A program made the position numbers and the translations under genes. Under the pieces are notes generated by a model, which saw only the letters and a program-made list of their open reading frames with translations, searched no databases and had not been told where the DNA came from. DNA of 64,000 nucleotides from Cylindrobasidium torrendii FP15055 ss-10 (Eukaryota; Basidiomycota; Agaricomycetes; Agaricales; Physalacriaceae), in contig KN880466.1 of the NCBI GenBank assembly GCA_000934385.1, positions 1-64,000 of the forward strand, given 5' to 3'. Below are positions 23,936 to 37,218 of this stretch, piece after piece (the stretch's first letter is position 1; the number at the start of each line of letters is the position of its first letter).

Positions 23936-26900
23936 ACAAAGCAAATTCGAGTGGAGTGTACATGCCAATCCAAACGAGGGCCAATGCCACGGACTTGACT
24001 CTGGTCTCCCGCATGGGCCAGCGCGCAAACCGTCGGGACTCGCGTTGCGCCTAACGACTATACTTAATATGGATTTGCGCATTTCCGAGGATTCTCTGCG
24101 CTGGCGGCGGACGTCAAACCCGACGCGATGCGCAAGCGATTCAGGACTCACCGCGACAAAAGACTGGGGTCTAGCGGCCGCCTTTGCCTTTACGGGCCAG
24201 CTGGCGGTGAGGCCTACATAGCAGCGAGGAAGAGACAGAGGCGCTGCCAGATCCCGTAGCATGGTCTGGCGGTGGTGAACTCCGAGGGTTTCGAACTTTG
24301 GTGCTCAGTGAGACGTTCATGTACTGCCACATACACACCTCTCTTCATTGTCGGTGCAAATCAGGGAGGGGTATCTGCACCATTCAAGCGGAACGGGGAA
24401 GAGTCGCGTGACATTTCTGGAACTGAGAAAATCGATAGCTCGGAGACGAGAAATGAGTTTCAAGGATGCGCTTGACAGTCTGGCTGGCTGCGGGTCCGTG
24501 ACCAAGTATGGAATGACATCCATCACAGACTCGGGGACACATAGAAGGTGCGAGAATTTGCGCCGGGTGAGGGACAGAGAACGCCATTAGCGCTCTCAGA
24601 GGGTCGCCTACGCAATCGCTAGAAACATATCGAATAGACGGAAGGAATTGTTGCATTTCGCCCGCGGATTGCACGGGATACGAGCACAGATAGCGTATCC
24701 TCACAAGTTGTCGTTCTAAATAAGGTCAAAGGAGGTTTGGAAGGTACACGAAGATGTCTGAGAAACATGGGGGATTTACAGCAGCAATTGTCAACACAAC
24801 TAATGGGCTGATCCTAAGTCTCTGATGTTGAAAATATGGACTGAAGCTGCATCAACTCAAGAGTGCGATCTATAAGACCGCCTCAAAAGGCGCCCAGCAA
24901 TATTCAAGTACCTTTGTTGAAATTTAACAGCCATGGGTTGCTTGGTACGAAGTGCAAGTTGAATTGACCAATGAACAGTGAGTATTGGATTGATCGACTC
25001 GTCGCGCGGCATTGTCCGACATGACTTGACGTACACTGTCAGTGTCAATGTCCATCGTCGGCCATCTTGCCCTGCAGTGGGTTGTTAATTACTGAAGACA
25101 TTTATCCTCGATTTCAGCGATTCTACAAGCTTTTCAGCAACATGAATATCCGACTCGCGCATTTGTATGGTCCCATGCGAGTCGGCAGACGCCCAGCCTA
25201 AAGCACAGTGCGCCAAGTGCTAGTTCGCCCTATGAAAAAGACGCCCAAGGACGTCCCGTCACTCTTGCTGACCTCTCATGGGTCCCTATTTTGCGTCTGC
25301 CTTCCCATCTACAGACCTGGTCACTGAACTTGCGTGAAACGGCCCAATGTGTCATTTAACCACATTTTGCCGCCCTCAACAAACGTTCAAACTTCAGGCG
25401 ATAGCTGAGCACAATCATGTCGTCTCTCGTGTATTTTCGCTTATTTTTTCCCTTCCACCCTCGGTTATGCCGCTGGCGGCGGGCGGACTGTGATGGCACG
25501 CTGCCCATGTCCTGAGCCCACGCGCACGTCTGCTGGTGGCGCCCGTTGCTCGTCGGGAGCGCCTACTCTTTATCCAGCCCGTTGCGTCGCGTTTTGAAGC
25601 TAGTGAGCACAACCAGTGCCAAACCAGTGCCACCAGTTATCACCGAGGCGTGAGCCCTGAGCTGGTCCGACAACTCATTTCCGCGTTTGTCCATACCGAG
25701 AGCGCTGGTCCGGCTATCAGCAGTGGCATGCTCGGGATTTGCGTACCGCGGTTGTTGGCCCAGTGGCTGATGTTCGTCGTTGGCTGGACCACCAGAAACA
25801 CTACTGCTAACCCACCCACCGTTTCCAGTGCTTTGAATTGACTTACAGATACCGGTATACCAGCAGCTACGACCAAGCTCTTCAAACATGTTGGCTCAGC
25901 TGCAGTCAGTGGCGGTGCATCTTTCCTCTTCTTTCATTATGTTCCAGGATGGGAATTCACCATTTGTAGCAGTTGTGTGCTGCACCGGCATTCAACATGC
26001 AATGTTTGAGGCATTTCCCAGCTTTCTTTCGAGTGAACACTCCGAAGCCGGATCTGACGAATGATCTGGAAATAGGCGTGGTTCTTGATTCAGTTAATGC
26101 CTCGGAGGCTCACAGACCATAACCGTCAGAGTGATGTGCGGAGTGGTAAACCGGTGCACACCAAAGTATACTCGAGCACCTCCTCTCCAAACTCTCCTCC
26201 AACGTGTGGTTCTGTGTTCGGCTTACTTTGACTGACAAAAGGTTCGAGGAGGAGCCAGACCCTCAGTCTCCTCGCAGATCCACAATAACCGATGGTATGC
26301 GTCTAAAGTCCAGAAAGAAAGTATCAATGCTAACTGCTACAAACTCGTATACAGCGCACACAGTAGAAGCGCACATGGAGGGCCAGACTGGCCTACAGAG
26401 GTTGTGGCGCTGTGCGGTTGAATATGACCCTGCCAGAAAAAAGCAAGTGCTGTCTTTCGTCTGATTAGCGGTCTTCATTCTGAGAACCGTTGTAGCCCCA
26501 GTCCGTTGCTCAGAGCTCTTTGGACAAGCGGATTATAACACAGGTTTAGCGAAGGCGACGCCCGAAATAATGGCAGTAAATCCCGTTTAAAGGATATGCA
26601 AATGACGTCGAAATTTCGACAAGTTTCTACGGGACGCTGTACGTCAGGATGCCTGCCCCGAAAAGTGCGAAATGCGTGGAGGATGCGCTGCCCGTACGCT
26701 GTATCCTTTACCACGGTCTGGAATTGGCCCTCGTGTGGCTGTCTTCTCCGAGGCCGGTATCTCACACAGAACCAGGACCCTGGTGACTCTCTGATCACTC
26801 GGCAAGGTCAAGAGCCATCCAGCCTCCCGCTTTCAACCCTACATAAGACTAGGCAAAATGGCGCCTCCAGACATCCTCGGCTACACTCGGATACAAACCT

Positions 26901-26975
26901 CTCTTGGTATAAAGCCATCTGCTCTAATCTTCCCAACCCTTGCCTTCACATCTCCGCCTACCATTCGAATCACCA
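23936..26975. other. Gene-poor stretch between the two RING genes
   Basis: About 3 kb with only short, overlapping open frames on both strands. The best is a 108-codon ATG ORF on the - strand (25563-25889, MFEELGRSCWYTG...), but it also contains a plausible intron that changes the frame, so I do not call it. The right-hand 400 bp should hold the promoter of the RING gene at 26976. No tRNA, long repeat or transposon protein recognised. Confidence 0.35.
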
Positions 26976-28047
26976 ATGCCTTCTTGCAGTATCTGCATCG
27001 ACGAGCTCAAGAGGCCGGTCTCTTTGCCCTGTGGTATGTGCTTTCCATCGAGCACTCTGGTTTCTGCTAAACACGATCCGTTCCCTTATAGGTCACGTCT
27101 TTTGCAACGACTGTGTATATCGCGCGGTCACTGCAGTCAAGCCCTACGCTAATCTACACTATTGCCCAACATGCCGGGCACCCTATACAACTGGTGAGAT
27201 CTCTCTCGATCCTTTCCCATTAGCCTCCGAGCTCATACTTATATTACAGTCAACATGGACAATTCTGTTGTCCCAGATCACCTCCGCCCCCACGTCCTTC
27301 CCCACATCCGACGACTGTTCCTCGACGAGCGCACTTCCCCATCAACGTCATCCGACATGCCATCCGAGCCCCAGACCCAATTCGCCGAATGTTCGCGCCT
27401 CAGTGCCGAGAACAAGACGCTGCGCTTCAATTGTGATATGTGGCGAAAGCGTGCAGAGTGTCATGCAGCGGCAACGCTTGGTCTCCTCAATCTGGCGCGG
27501 GTAGCGCGCGACGAGGCGCTGCAGATGAAGAAGGAGAGGGATGAGCTACAAGCCCAATTTCAGGTCATGAAGCGCAAGCGCGACGCCGACGAGTGAGTAC
27601 TTTGCTTCAACTTCTGTTGCTTATAGCTCATCTTACTCCAGAGCCTTCAACCGATTTCCATCACCTGCGACATCATCGTCTGCGTCCACCTCGTCAAGTT
27701 CTGGATCCATTACACCAGAATACTGCTGGCCTAAATCCTCACGCGCACCCTCCACCAAACCAGAGTTCGGTCGTCGCATCGTCGGTCCCTCAGGCACTAG
27801 CGCCATCCCGGTTGCTGTCATACCCGACGACCAAACTATCGCATGCTCTGCTTGGGCAGATATTGCCAAAAACATCAAGCAAGAGCCTCCAGCCAAGAAG
27901 CAGCGCACTGAGCCGCCTCGAGCGTCATCTACAGGCAGCGCCAGCCTGTCCAAGATACTGTCTCCACCGCATGATGTGGACGACAACATCCTCCCCCCTT
28001 CTCTCTCCCGGACCCATAGGACGCCTTCCCCAGCTGGTTCCGCATAA
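26976..28047 (+). CDS. RING-HC coiled-coil protein, copy 2
   Basis: Four exons (26976-27033, 27092-27193, 27250-27592, 27642-28047) sum to 909 nt and 302 residues. The RING-HC is at the N terminus: MPSCSICIDELKRPVSLPCG, intron, HVFCNDC, then CPTCRAPY. A coiled coil lies around residues 90-165 (RLSAENKTLRFNCDMWRKRA, DEALQMKKERDELQAQFQVM). The C-terminal part is Ser/Pro-rich and basic (KQEPPAKKQRTEPPRASS), probably nuclear. Domain order, length class and the phase of the first intron match the gene at 21749-23080, so the two look like an old inverted duplication. Likely a ubiquitin E3 ligase with unknown substrate. Confidence 0.8.
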
Positions 28048-28420
28048 CCAGTGTCCACTTGCATCTTTCCTAGGCTCTCTAGCGTCGAGAAACATCTGTA
28101 TATCCTATAGCATCGATACCTTACTTACTGTTCACTTATTCTGTTGTACTGCTTTTCGCTCTTGCATATCACCTCTTTATCGCACAAAGGACCTATTTGG
28201 CGTCGTATCCTTAGATGCGAAGACCCGCTGTACACATCTGCTCCAACAGAATACTAAATTATTGTTTTCTGTCTCCCTTTTGTGTGAAGTAGTCCTCGAG
28301 AGTTCTTCGTCCAGTTCTTTGTTGCAAATTAGGTCGACGTTAGCGAACTTGGAAGCTTATTTGGTGGAGGACTTGCCGCTAAGACTTCCCAGAGACTTCC
28401 CACACAATGACGGAATAATG

Positions 28421-29048
28421 CTACCGTTCATGTCCCTCATTCGAACCACCACCATCACTCCTCGGCACTTTCGTCCCCTCCTCGGCTAACTTGTACAATG
28501 GGTCTCTACTTACCTTACGAGTCTTGCGCCCAGGGGGCGGCTGAGTATTCCAATGCGGCGCTCCGATTTGGCGGCCTACTTGAACTGGAGATGGCCGAGC
28601 AGATTTGCTGTTCACTGTATGTTATGCAAGAAGCGGCGGCGGCAGCAGCAGCATGATGGTTTGAATGTCGCCACACGAGCTACTGCTTTCAATTCCTTGA
28701 ATGGAGTATCTGCGTTTATTCAATGGTCTTGGTGCATCTAACAAAGCAGTACAGTAACACTCACTTTATGAAAGCTCGAAGGCGTCACTGGAGCCAACTG
28801 CGATATCGGCGCCGCAGCACAATGCCTGCAGTCACTTTGCACCTCCCGAAGAACAAAGCAGGGGCTTGATTCAAACGTTTATGGGAACGTATCGCGAAAT
28901 CCCTCGGTCATCGATGCATCGCTGGAATGCGCCGGCCACAGTTGCTCAACGAGCTGCAGTGGGTCTTCTTCTTCAACACCTTCTCTTCACACTTCGAGCG
29001 CTCGCATGTCTCCGTTGCATCTCACCGAGGAGCTATGCACGCCGTCAT
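28421..29048 (-). CDS. Five-exon small protein of unknown family
   Basis: I built this gene from splice sites: exons 29026-29048, 28889-28984, 28765-28825, 28677-28695 and 28421-28614, summing to 393 nt or 130 residues. It starts MTACIAPREGVEEEDPLQLV. All four introns are GT-AG and all phases agree. Exon 4 is only 19 nt. The product is Pro-rich and basic toward the C terminus (QVGRQIGAPHWNTQPPPGRK, TRK), with an acidic N-terminal helix (EEEDPLQLVEQLW). A further GTAAGT donor after KTRK could give another C terminus. No domain, signal peptide or membrane segment recognised. The model was assembled by hand search, so chance phasing is possible. Confidence 0.4.
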
Positions 29049-30232
29049 TGACCCACCGTACTTGTACTCTAACCCTGGCGCGCTGAGCCGACCGTATCAC
29101 TGAGGTTGGCACAACCGCAAATGCTTACCCTTCACCCCGACTCTGTGCAGGGGAGCGGGCGGGAGGGTAACGTGATACGCATGTCCCCGGTCCCGCGACC
29201 GATGATACAAACGAATATCAATAGAGAATTTGTACTGTTAAGCTACTGTTTCTGCGGCCAACGCAATGCGATCCCGCATGACGAAGAACGAATGTTCTTT
29301 GGAATCATGGATTCCTTCGTATCTGCATACTTATTCCCTGAACGTTTTTCTCTATGCTGTATTGAAGGCCCTTCAGTAAATTTTGCTGACCCTTACAACA
29401 TACGCTGGATTGAGAAGTGTTAGGCTACCAATGCACCCGCCACTCGAAGCGGGCGCAGCTCAAAAGATTAACGTTTTACGGTCGGTGAAGCCTGATGTCC
29501 TGACCGAGGAGATTTTGAAGTAGCCGCGACCGCTGTCGCCTCCCCGCTGTTATTTTGTTGAGTGACGTGCCTCAATCGCAGCGGACCCTGAGGTATCCAT
29601 AATGACATTCCACCGGCTACATAGTTTAAATCTTCGTTGCTGTCTGATGGATAGGAATAGCGGACTGGCCTTAGTGAAGTGGCGCACAATGGAATGACAT
29701 ACATATCTTAGAATCGACCATTATGGAAACAGCCTGATCATTGTATCCGAGAAGAGGCTCGCACATAGATGGCCTAAAACAATTGGATTCAAGCAGAAAC
29801 ACTCCTTATTTGCGACGAGTCTTTAACTCAACTTCGTCGGAAGTACTAGTGGTCCTTTTATATGTAGCTGCTGGATCTTGGTTGTCCGCTGTCTCTGCTT
29901 CCAAAGTAAAAAAAATTGACAACATCGGGTATGTCATGTATGAGCAAGTAAAGGTGTAGACTTAACTGGGGTCGAGATGGCCTCACTTCTGAATTCGCCT
30001 CGAGTTTAGTGGAGAACTGAAATTAGATGGCGCATAGTTCCCAGCCCCGCTTCAGTTATTTTTTAGAGCCACATGCAGCCCTTGAAAGTTGTGTTTTGAG
30101 GAGGAAATATGGCATGTATGTGCAGCCTGCCGCAAGAGGGCCATCATCGCGCGCCACGCCTCGGCATCAAACGCGTTGATCGGCCGAATTGGCTTCAGGC
30201 TCATCACACCACCGTGGTCATCCTGCCAAACC
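29049..30232. other. Intergenic region upstream of cardiolipin synthase
   Basis: About 1.2 kb between two divergent genes. The longest frame (29468-29704, -) has no ATG start that I can confirm and no recognisable content. The right end should hold the cardiolipin synthase promoter. Confidence 0.4.
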
Positions 30233-31317
30233 ATGTCTTATCCTGGTCTGCGCGCCATGTTCCGTCCTTGTAACCTCCGCGCGCGTCAATGCGCATTCAC
30301 ACGCACCCCAAAGACCGCTTTCCGGTCATTCACCTCATCGGCTTTCCTTCGCAATGAAGAACGCGACAAACCACGTCCAAGACTCTCGGAACGCATACAA
30401 CAGAGGATACCAGAGTCTATACGCAACAAACTACCGGACACCATACGAGAAAACATATACACGATCCCAAATGCTCTCACTATGTCCCGGATCATTGCAT
30501 GTCCCTTCCTGGGCTGGGCAATCGTAGAAAGCAATTTCACTGTTGCAACCGCTCTGTTGGCGTATGCGGGCCTCACAGACCTGGTGCGTTACTATCACCT
30601 CCCGGCGTCCCCTTACTCACAAGTTCGCCAGGCGGACGGCTGGATAGCGCGAAGATTCAAAATGAACTCTGTTCTTGGTACCATCTTGGACCCCGCAGCG
30701 GACAAGACACTTATGACAACCCTGACTGTAACATTAGCAGTTCAAGGCTGTCTTCCTGGCACGTCCTAGCTTATTCTTCGAGCTCACCACCCAGTCTTAC
30801 CTGGATACTAGTTCCATTAGCCGTAATCATCGTGGGTCGAGACGTTCTCCTCAGTCTGTCCGCCTTTTGGATTCGTTATACATCCCTACCTGCCCCAGTA
30901 GGTTGTTTTCTCTACTTCCTTTCTACGCTAACCAACTCCTAGAAAACCTTCTCGAGGTATTGGGATTTCTCCATTCCTTCCGCGGAGGTGAACCCTACTG
31001 GAATCAGCAAGGTGTGCCTTCGCCTGTATCATATCATCTGTTTGAAAAGCTTCATTGACATTCAAGGTCAACACTGCCCTTCAACTTCTTCTCATGGGGT
31101 CCACCACCGTCGCCCAGATATTGCCTGCAATAATAGGAATCATAGACATGAACGTTTTCCTCACCGGCTTCCAGTATGAGCATTGCCTTCCTTTGGTGCA
31201 CACTGCTCACCTTGATTCAGATGGCTCGTTGGGAGTACAACAATTGCCAGTGGTCTCTCCTACATATTCTCCTCGACTGCAGTACGCATCATCAGGCCAA
31301 AGGACAAGCAGCCTTGA
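30233..31317 (+). CDS. CRD1: Cardiolipin synthase, mitochondrial
   Basis: About six exons. The chosen start is ATG 30233 (MSYPGLRAMFRPC); an in-frame ATG at 30089 exists but its extension is not presequence-like. Residues 1-50 are rich in Arg, Ser and Phe (TAFRSFTSSAFLR), a mitochondrial presequence. NIYTIPNALTMSRI begins the catalytic domain. Exons join to give DGWIARRFKMNSVLGTILDP and AAD, the complete CDP-alcohol phosphotransferase motif with all its Asp residues. Later come VGRDVLLSLSAFWIRYTSLP and a last exon read in the frame WLVGSTTIASGLSYIFS, ending RPKDKQP. The enzyme joins CDP-diacylglycerol and phosphatidylglycerol in the inner mitochondrial membrane. The exact donor after TLAVQG is uncertain. 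Confidence 0.9.
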
Positions 31318-31445
31318 GCGGAAGGAGATAGGCAGGGGAAAATACAATATCATAGTAGTAGGTACATACATGAGTAACTCATAGGTCTAATTATCGTACT
31401 GGCCATCGTACGGGCTATCACATCGTATAGATTATCACGTCAAGG

Positions 31446-34400
31446 TCATGTTGAAGTCATTCGTCGTTTCCTAACATCCTGCAGCGCATTCGATACTGCT
31501 GCTCTCGACTCGCGTTGCTGTCTCCATGCCTTCGCAGAACGCCTATCGATTGTCAGAGCCAGAATAGAGATAGAGCACTTCGAGACGAACCTTATTCTAG
31601 ACGCAAAGACGAGCATTGTCGCCACAGTCTTGAGCGACGGACGACGACGAGGTGGCGAAGGAGGCTCGATGGACAATCCTCCGATCCGCGCCAGCGCAGT
31701 GATGATTGTTTTCTCACTAAGAAGGAATTCAGTCAACACCAAGCGTAAGGAAATGACCAGCGTACTTCTTCTCGAGACGCCCAAGAATGATCAAAAGATA
31801 GTCCTTCTGGTACACCAAGTCTTGCCGCAAGGTAGCCTCTCGAATGAACTTGGCTTTGAGGTATCGAATTTGCACGATAAGGCCCTTGCACTCCTTGTTA
31901 TGTTGCAGCTTAATGGCGGAAAGTTGTTGACCATCCCTGAAAAGCTCATCAGTCCCAAACATGGTGCGCAGCTAACATAAGTACGTACATCTCGCAAACA
32001 TGGCTCTCGACCTGTGACCGCCACTGTGCTGCATCGACCTTATACTGCTCGACCTGTTCATTAAGCAAGCGCATCTGAGATTCAGCTTGCTTCTTGATCC
32101 TCTGGGCCTTTGTCGATTCCTCCCGTTGTTTGGATTCGGCCTTCTCCTTCTCCGAGCGTAGAGTCTTGAGGTCGTTTCCAAAGGCCTCCGCATCCTTCTT
32201 CACACGGCGCAGATCCGCCTCCAGAGTAGCAACAGTCCTCGACACCTCACTGCGTTCATTCGATACACGTCTTTTCTCTGCCTCCGCACGGTACAACTGG
32301 TCGGCTTTGTCAGACAATGCCCTCTTGAGCTCGTCAATCTCAGTGATGTAAAGATCGAGCTGGTGTTGCTTGTGGTCGTAGGTTTTTTGAGTCACTGCTT
32401 GCTGTCCACGAAGACGGTTCGCTTGCTCGCTGGCCTCGCTATATTGTTTCGCCAAGTTCTTGTGGTCATTGGCAAGAAGTGATCGCTCTTGACGAAGCTG
32501 CTCGATAGTCTGTGCGCTTTCCGCAACCCGCTTCTCGAGCATGCGTGCCCTTTGGTCAGCATTGGCATTCTCTGAAAGACCAAGTCAAAAGACGAGCCGG
32601 TTGTCCTAAGAGAGACAAACCTCGTAAGTCCTTCTCCATCTCCGAGTGTTGCTTCTTGTAACGCTGAAGTTGCTGTTTGACGTCCTCCATGTCCTGGAGC
32701 CAATCAATTAAGTGCGACGTGCTTTCGGGATCCCACTCACGTCTTGCGTTCTCTTCAGCTGTGTCCCAATGTTCTCACGTGCTTGAGTAACCTTGGTCTG
32801 TTCCACTGTCAATGTGCGAATCTGAGCGCGCTCCGTGCTGAGGGCAGCCTCCAACTCCGCAATGGATCGTCGAGCTTTATCCAAATCCTGCATACCTCGT
32901 CAATGATCATGGACCACACTTTGGAGGAAGCCATACCGTCTGAATATCCGACCGAAGAGCCGAGTCCGCCTTCTCCTTCTGCGACGCCTTCGCAGCATCC
33001 GTAGAGAAGGCGCGAATTTTGTCGTTCAACTTGTTCGCCATATCCTCGAGGGCACCCTTCTCGTTGATCAGCTTCTGGCGCTCCCTTTCCCAGTCTTTCT
33101 TCAGTGTCGCAAGATGGTCATTGACGCTTCGCAAGTCGCTTTTCAAAGCATCGCTGGTTCGTGTTGGTGGTGTTGGTGGTTCAGATGCCATCATCGAGCG
33201 CGAATGGGAAAGATCCAGGGAGCTGGTGATTTGTTAGCTTGCGTACTCACCGAACAAATCATACATACCTCTCGTCACCGTCCATGATCTTGACCTTGAC
33301 TAGACACTTCTGACACCTTGCCTTCTGGAGACGACGAGTACGACGCTCATCCTTGCGGTTGAGGCGGGAAATTTCTTCCTCCAAGGCTATAATACGAGCG
33401 CGCGCATCCTCCAGTTTCTTCGTCAAGGAAATGACGCCTAGGCCAGCATCTTCGAGTTTGTCCATCTTGTCATCGACGTTCTCGTTGGCTTCATCTAGCT
33501 GAACGCGAAGCCTAGCAATTTCAGCCACGAGTGGGGAATCATTGAGGCCCATTGTCGAGTTTTGCAACCATGTAAGCTGTACCCAGATCAGCGACCTTAT
33601 AACAACGTGCAAGGGAACCTTACATCTTTGAGCGGACCACCGGGCGTCTTTGGTGTTCGGATGCCGAATGAGATATGCCTCGCGCTGATGTTACTCATCC
33701 TACTGGGTGTGGCCCCAAAGTCAACAGTTGTGTTATACTTCGATGCCTTCACTCGTTCGAGTAGAGCCTCGTTCTCTTTCTCCAGCATGTCGATTCGCAT
33801 GTCCTTCGCCTTATCCATTGTCTTGCGAACCGGCGAAGAGTTGAGGATGGTGTTGAGGCGGGCGATCTCTCGGTGGGCGTCGTCAAGCTCTTCCTCCAAT
33901 GCCTCAATTTCTGCAGTATCTGCGGGCGCCAAGCTGGTCCCGCCGGACTGGCGCCGACTAGCCTCAAGCGTCCGTTCCTTTTCGCGTTGGAGCGCCGCAA
34001 CCTGGCCCTTGAGTCTTGCCAACTCCTTCTCATCGTCTTCCATCTTTTGCTCTGCCGCGTCCAGTGCCTCCTCCTGTTGCTGCGCGAGCTCGGATGACTG
34101 TCGCAGTTCATTCTCCAGGTCCGCCCCTCGGTGTTCCATCTCATCCAAATGGGTCTTGAGATCCTCAATTTCGTGATTGGCAGCTTGGAGTTCCTCCGCC
34201 TGGGATTCGATATGCTCGCTAGCCTCCTTGCTAGACTCTTCAAGCTCTGCGACATACACCCGGACATCTGTCAGCTCCTTCGTCATGCGGTCGAGTTCGA
34301 CGCGCGCTCGTCTAACTTTGTCCGCCTCCGCATCAACCTCCTTCATCTTGTTCGTTAGCTCCTGCTCGAGTTCTCTGATCGCATCACGTTCATCCTTGAG

Positions 34401-37059
34401 TTCGGCCTGGAATGAGTCCGCACGAGCATTCGCGCGCTCAGCTGCTACCTCTGCATCACGAAGGGCGCCTTCTGACTGTCGGAGATCGCCCATTAGGTTG
34501 CTAATCCGTTGATTTGCCTCTTTGAGATGTCCACCAAGCTCAAGGCCACCCGACAGAGCTTTCTCCGCCTTCTCGGCACGGTCCATGGCCAAGTCCCTCT
34601 CCGAACGTGCGCTATGAAGATGCATCTCGAGCTGGCGAACTTCGTCCTGAGCTGACTCTCGCGCCGTCTTGGCTCTGTCTTCTGCTGTACGCAGTTTGCC
34701 TTCCAAATCGCTGATGATGCCCTCCACACCCTTTTCGACGTCGGACATCCGGGCCTTCCAGCGCTCTTGGTCTTGCACCCGTTCCTCCTTTTCTGTATCC
34801 AACGCTTTCCCCAGCTCCTCCCGCTCCCGCTTCTCTGCCTCCAACGCCTTTTCAAATTCCTCACGCTCGACCACATTCTTCTCGAGCTCGTCCTTGTAGA
34901 CCTCTACCATTTCTTCAAGCTCGGCTTTTTCAGCCAGCCAAGACTCGTCAGCGTCTTCGGGAACGTCGCCCAGCGAGGTACCAGTACTTGACCGCCTACC
35001 CCCACTGCTCCGGCGACTGTGCCGGGATGCCTCATCGTCGTGGCTGACCGTCTCGCCGCCGCTACTCCTGCTTTCCTCCAGACTACGAATTCGGTCGATG
35101 AGAACCTCATTCTCCTCTTGTAGCCGCCGGTTCAAGCCATGCAGATATGTATTTAACTTGCCGGCATTGAAACGGCCAGTTGCTTGGCCGCCGACACCGA
35201 AACCCATTGCTGGATCGAAAGAAGTATTGGCCCGAATATTTGTGGTAAGGTCGTGGGAGGAGGCCGTCGATATGAACGACGTGCGATCTTCGTACATAGC
35301 AGGGCTCGCGCCCATAGAGAGTCGTCCGGCCGCTGGCCGAGGCGCAGTGCTTGGGGCGCCGTTCGATGGCGGGGACTGCCCAAGACCATCAGAATCAGAC
35401 TCATTTGATGTTGGAGTAAACGCCTGTGTCAGAGGATGCGCTGAGCGGGCTCCCAGTCTTGGTCGCGGAAGGGGAGTAGCACCCGCAAATGCATTCTGGA
35501 GCCTGAACGGATTGGGCGTCACTAAGTTGGATGGGGCAGAGGGAGTGGCAGGAGGACCAGGCGTAGCGGGAACTATCGTCTGGTCTTGACCTTCTGTCCT
35601 GTGTCTGGCATGGGGGGTAGGCATCTTCATCCTGGGGCGCGTCGTCGAATTGACAATAGAAAGGAGGAACGACTTGCGCCTCGTATGAGGTGTGAGAGGT
35701 TCATCGTCTTGCTGTTTGCTTCCTAGAATGTCCTCTGAAGATTCATCGAGTTCGAATCTTGCCCGTCGTGGCAGAGCAGGTGTAACGGGAGACAAAGCAG
35801 CTGCTCTGCTCTGTGACCTTTGATCGGGCTCTTCTTGGTCAGAGAATGTCGGGTCTCTGCTGCCAATCGACAATTGTTGATGATCGTATGGCTCGTCCTG
35901 GTCCAGAGACTGTCGAATAGCAGTAATATCCATGGACTGCATTTCGGAGCGTTCAGAGACGGACGCATTTGGCTCGGAAGCGCTGGGACTGTCGGATCTG
36001 TTGGGTCGAACAGCAGGAGACGCAGACACAGAGCGTGGAAGAGGGACCCCAGCCGGTGAATCGTATCTTGACGGAAGCGCAGTTGGCTCTGCGGAGGGTG
36101 ATGCTGGCAGGGAGCGGTTGGAGCGGAAAGAACGCGTGCTTTGGGGGGTCGAATGGGATGGAGATGACGCGGGGGAAGCAGTTGTCCTAGTGAGAGACGG
36201 AGTCCGAGTGCGCGACGAAGGGCGGGGCAGTCGGAACGCGCCAAGAGGCGATGCCTAGAAACATCATTATTACATGTACAGCGAAAGCGTGTTTGCAACG
36301 CACCTTGGGTTCTGACCGCAATGGCACAAGGGTGTCCACATATTTTCGGGGAGTAGGCTGGGCTGACTGGTGCGCTGAGTGTGGCGGGGATTCAGGGTCT
36401 GAAAACGACATGTCGTCTTCATCTTCATCGCGCTCCAAGTCTGGTGGAAGATACGCGTCCGGAACACTGTCCTTACTGCGTTCCACAGGCTCGTCGTCGT
36501 ATTCATCGTCGGAGAAATTGATAGTTGCGTGCACGGGATGTATGTCAGGGAGCGATGGAATAGGGCTGACATCGAAACTGGCGGAACGATTCCGGGAGAC
36601 GTTTGACCTTGAGTTTGTGGTCGACCTGGATCTTGCGAGCGAGTTGGCAAATCGTTGGCTACTCCCTGTGCTTGAAATGGTGCGCGACAATGATGATGCA
36701 TAATTCGACCCTGCTGCCGGCGTAGAGTGGAAGGGTGGTTGGCCTGACCTATTCACTTCCCCGCTTAAGTCCATCCCACTGCTCTCGTCCATCTCCATCG
36801 ATTGTTCAGAATTGTCAAAGCCTGGCAGGGATGGTAGAGAGGGCATATCTCGGTCTTCCACTGATTCGATGCGCCGCCATATCCGTGAGGGAGTTTCTGT
36901 CAACATCGCCATCCTGCAGGTCCAATGAGAGTCTCCAATTGCTAATGTCTCGTGGACGCACCTGCTAGAAGGCGGGATGCCTAGCGCAGAAAATGCTGAT
37001 CGTGGTCGACTTGAAGAATCAAACGTTGAACGTGATGTCGCGTGAACAAACACGGTCAT
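31446..37059 (-). CDS. Spindle-pole coiled-coil protein with C-terminal PACT domain
   Basis: A large multi-exon gene of roughly 1600 residues starting at ATG 37059. The first 550 residues are Ser/Pro/Arg-rich and disordered. A short helix (NAGKLNTYLHGLNRRLQEEN) opens the long coiled-coil region, which then runs almost unbroken for about 900 residues. Near the C terminus, HNKECKGLIVQIRYLKAKFI and LRQDLVYQKDYLLIILGRLE match the PACT domain that anchors pericentrin, AKAP450 and yeast Spc110/Pcp1 to the centrosome or spindle pole body through calmodulin. A following exon (TIITALARIG) and a basic last exon (RRSAKAWRQQRESR) complete it. The inferred role is a Pcp1/ApsB-type scaffold that recruits gamma-tubulin complexes. 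A CGxCxxC-like pair (ARCQKCLVKVK) sits within the coil. Confidence 0.85.
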
Positions 37060-37218
37060 GTGATTTGATGACCTTTTGTCGCTGGATCGAGCTGCCCAGG
37101 CACACTAAATTTGATTCTATCCCTTAAGAGGTGAATCCGAGTCCATTTAAACAAGAGATACTTTTTACACATCAGATACTTTACATAGATATTGTACATA
37201 ATGGCCAGAGATTATTGA

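Noticed and set aside
25563..25889. 108-codon ATG ORF on the - strand
   Set aside because: It contains a good intron (GTAAGT...GGTTAG) whose removal changes the frame; neither version resembles a known protein.
26596..27504. 302-codon ATG ORF on the + strand over the second RING gene
   Set aside because: It runs through the first intron in the wrong frame, shares only exon 2 with the RING gene and breaks the RING; it is an intron read-through artefact.
33562..34176. 204-codon Ser-rich + strand ORF
   Set aside because: Antisense shadow of the PACT-protein coiled coil; Ser-rich composition arises from the complement of Glu/Arg codons.
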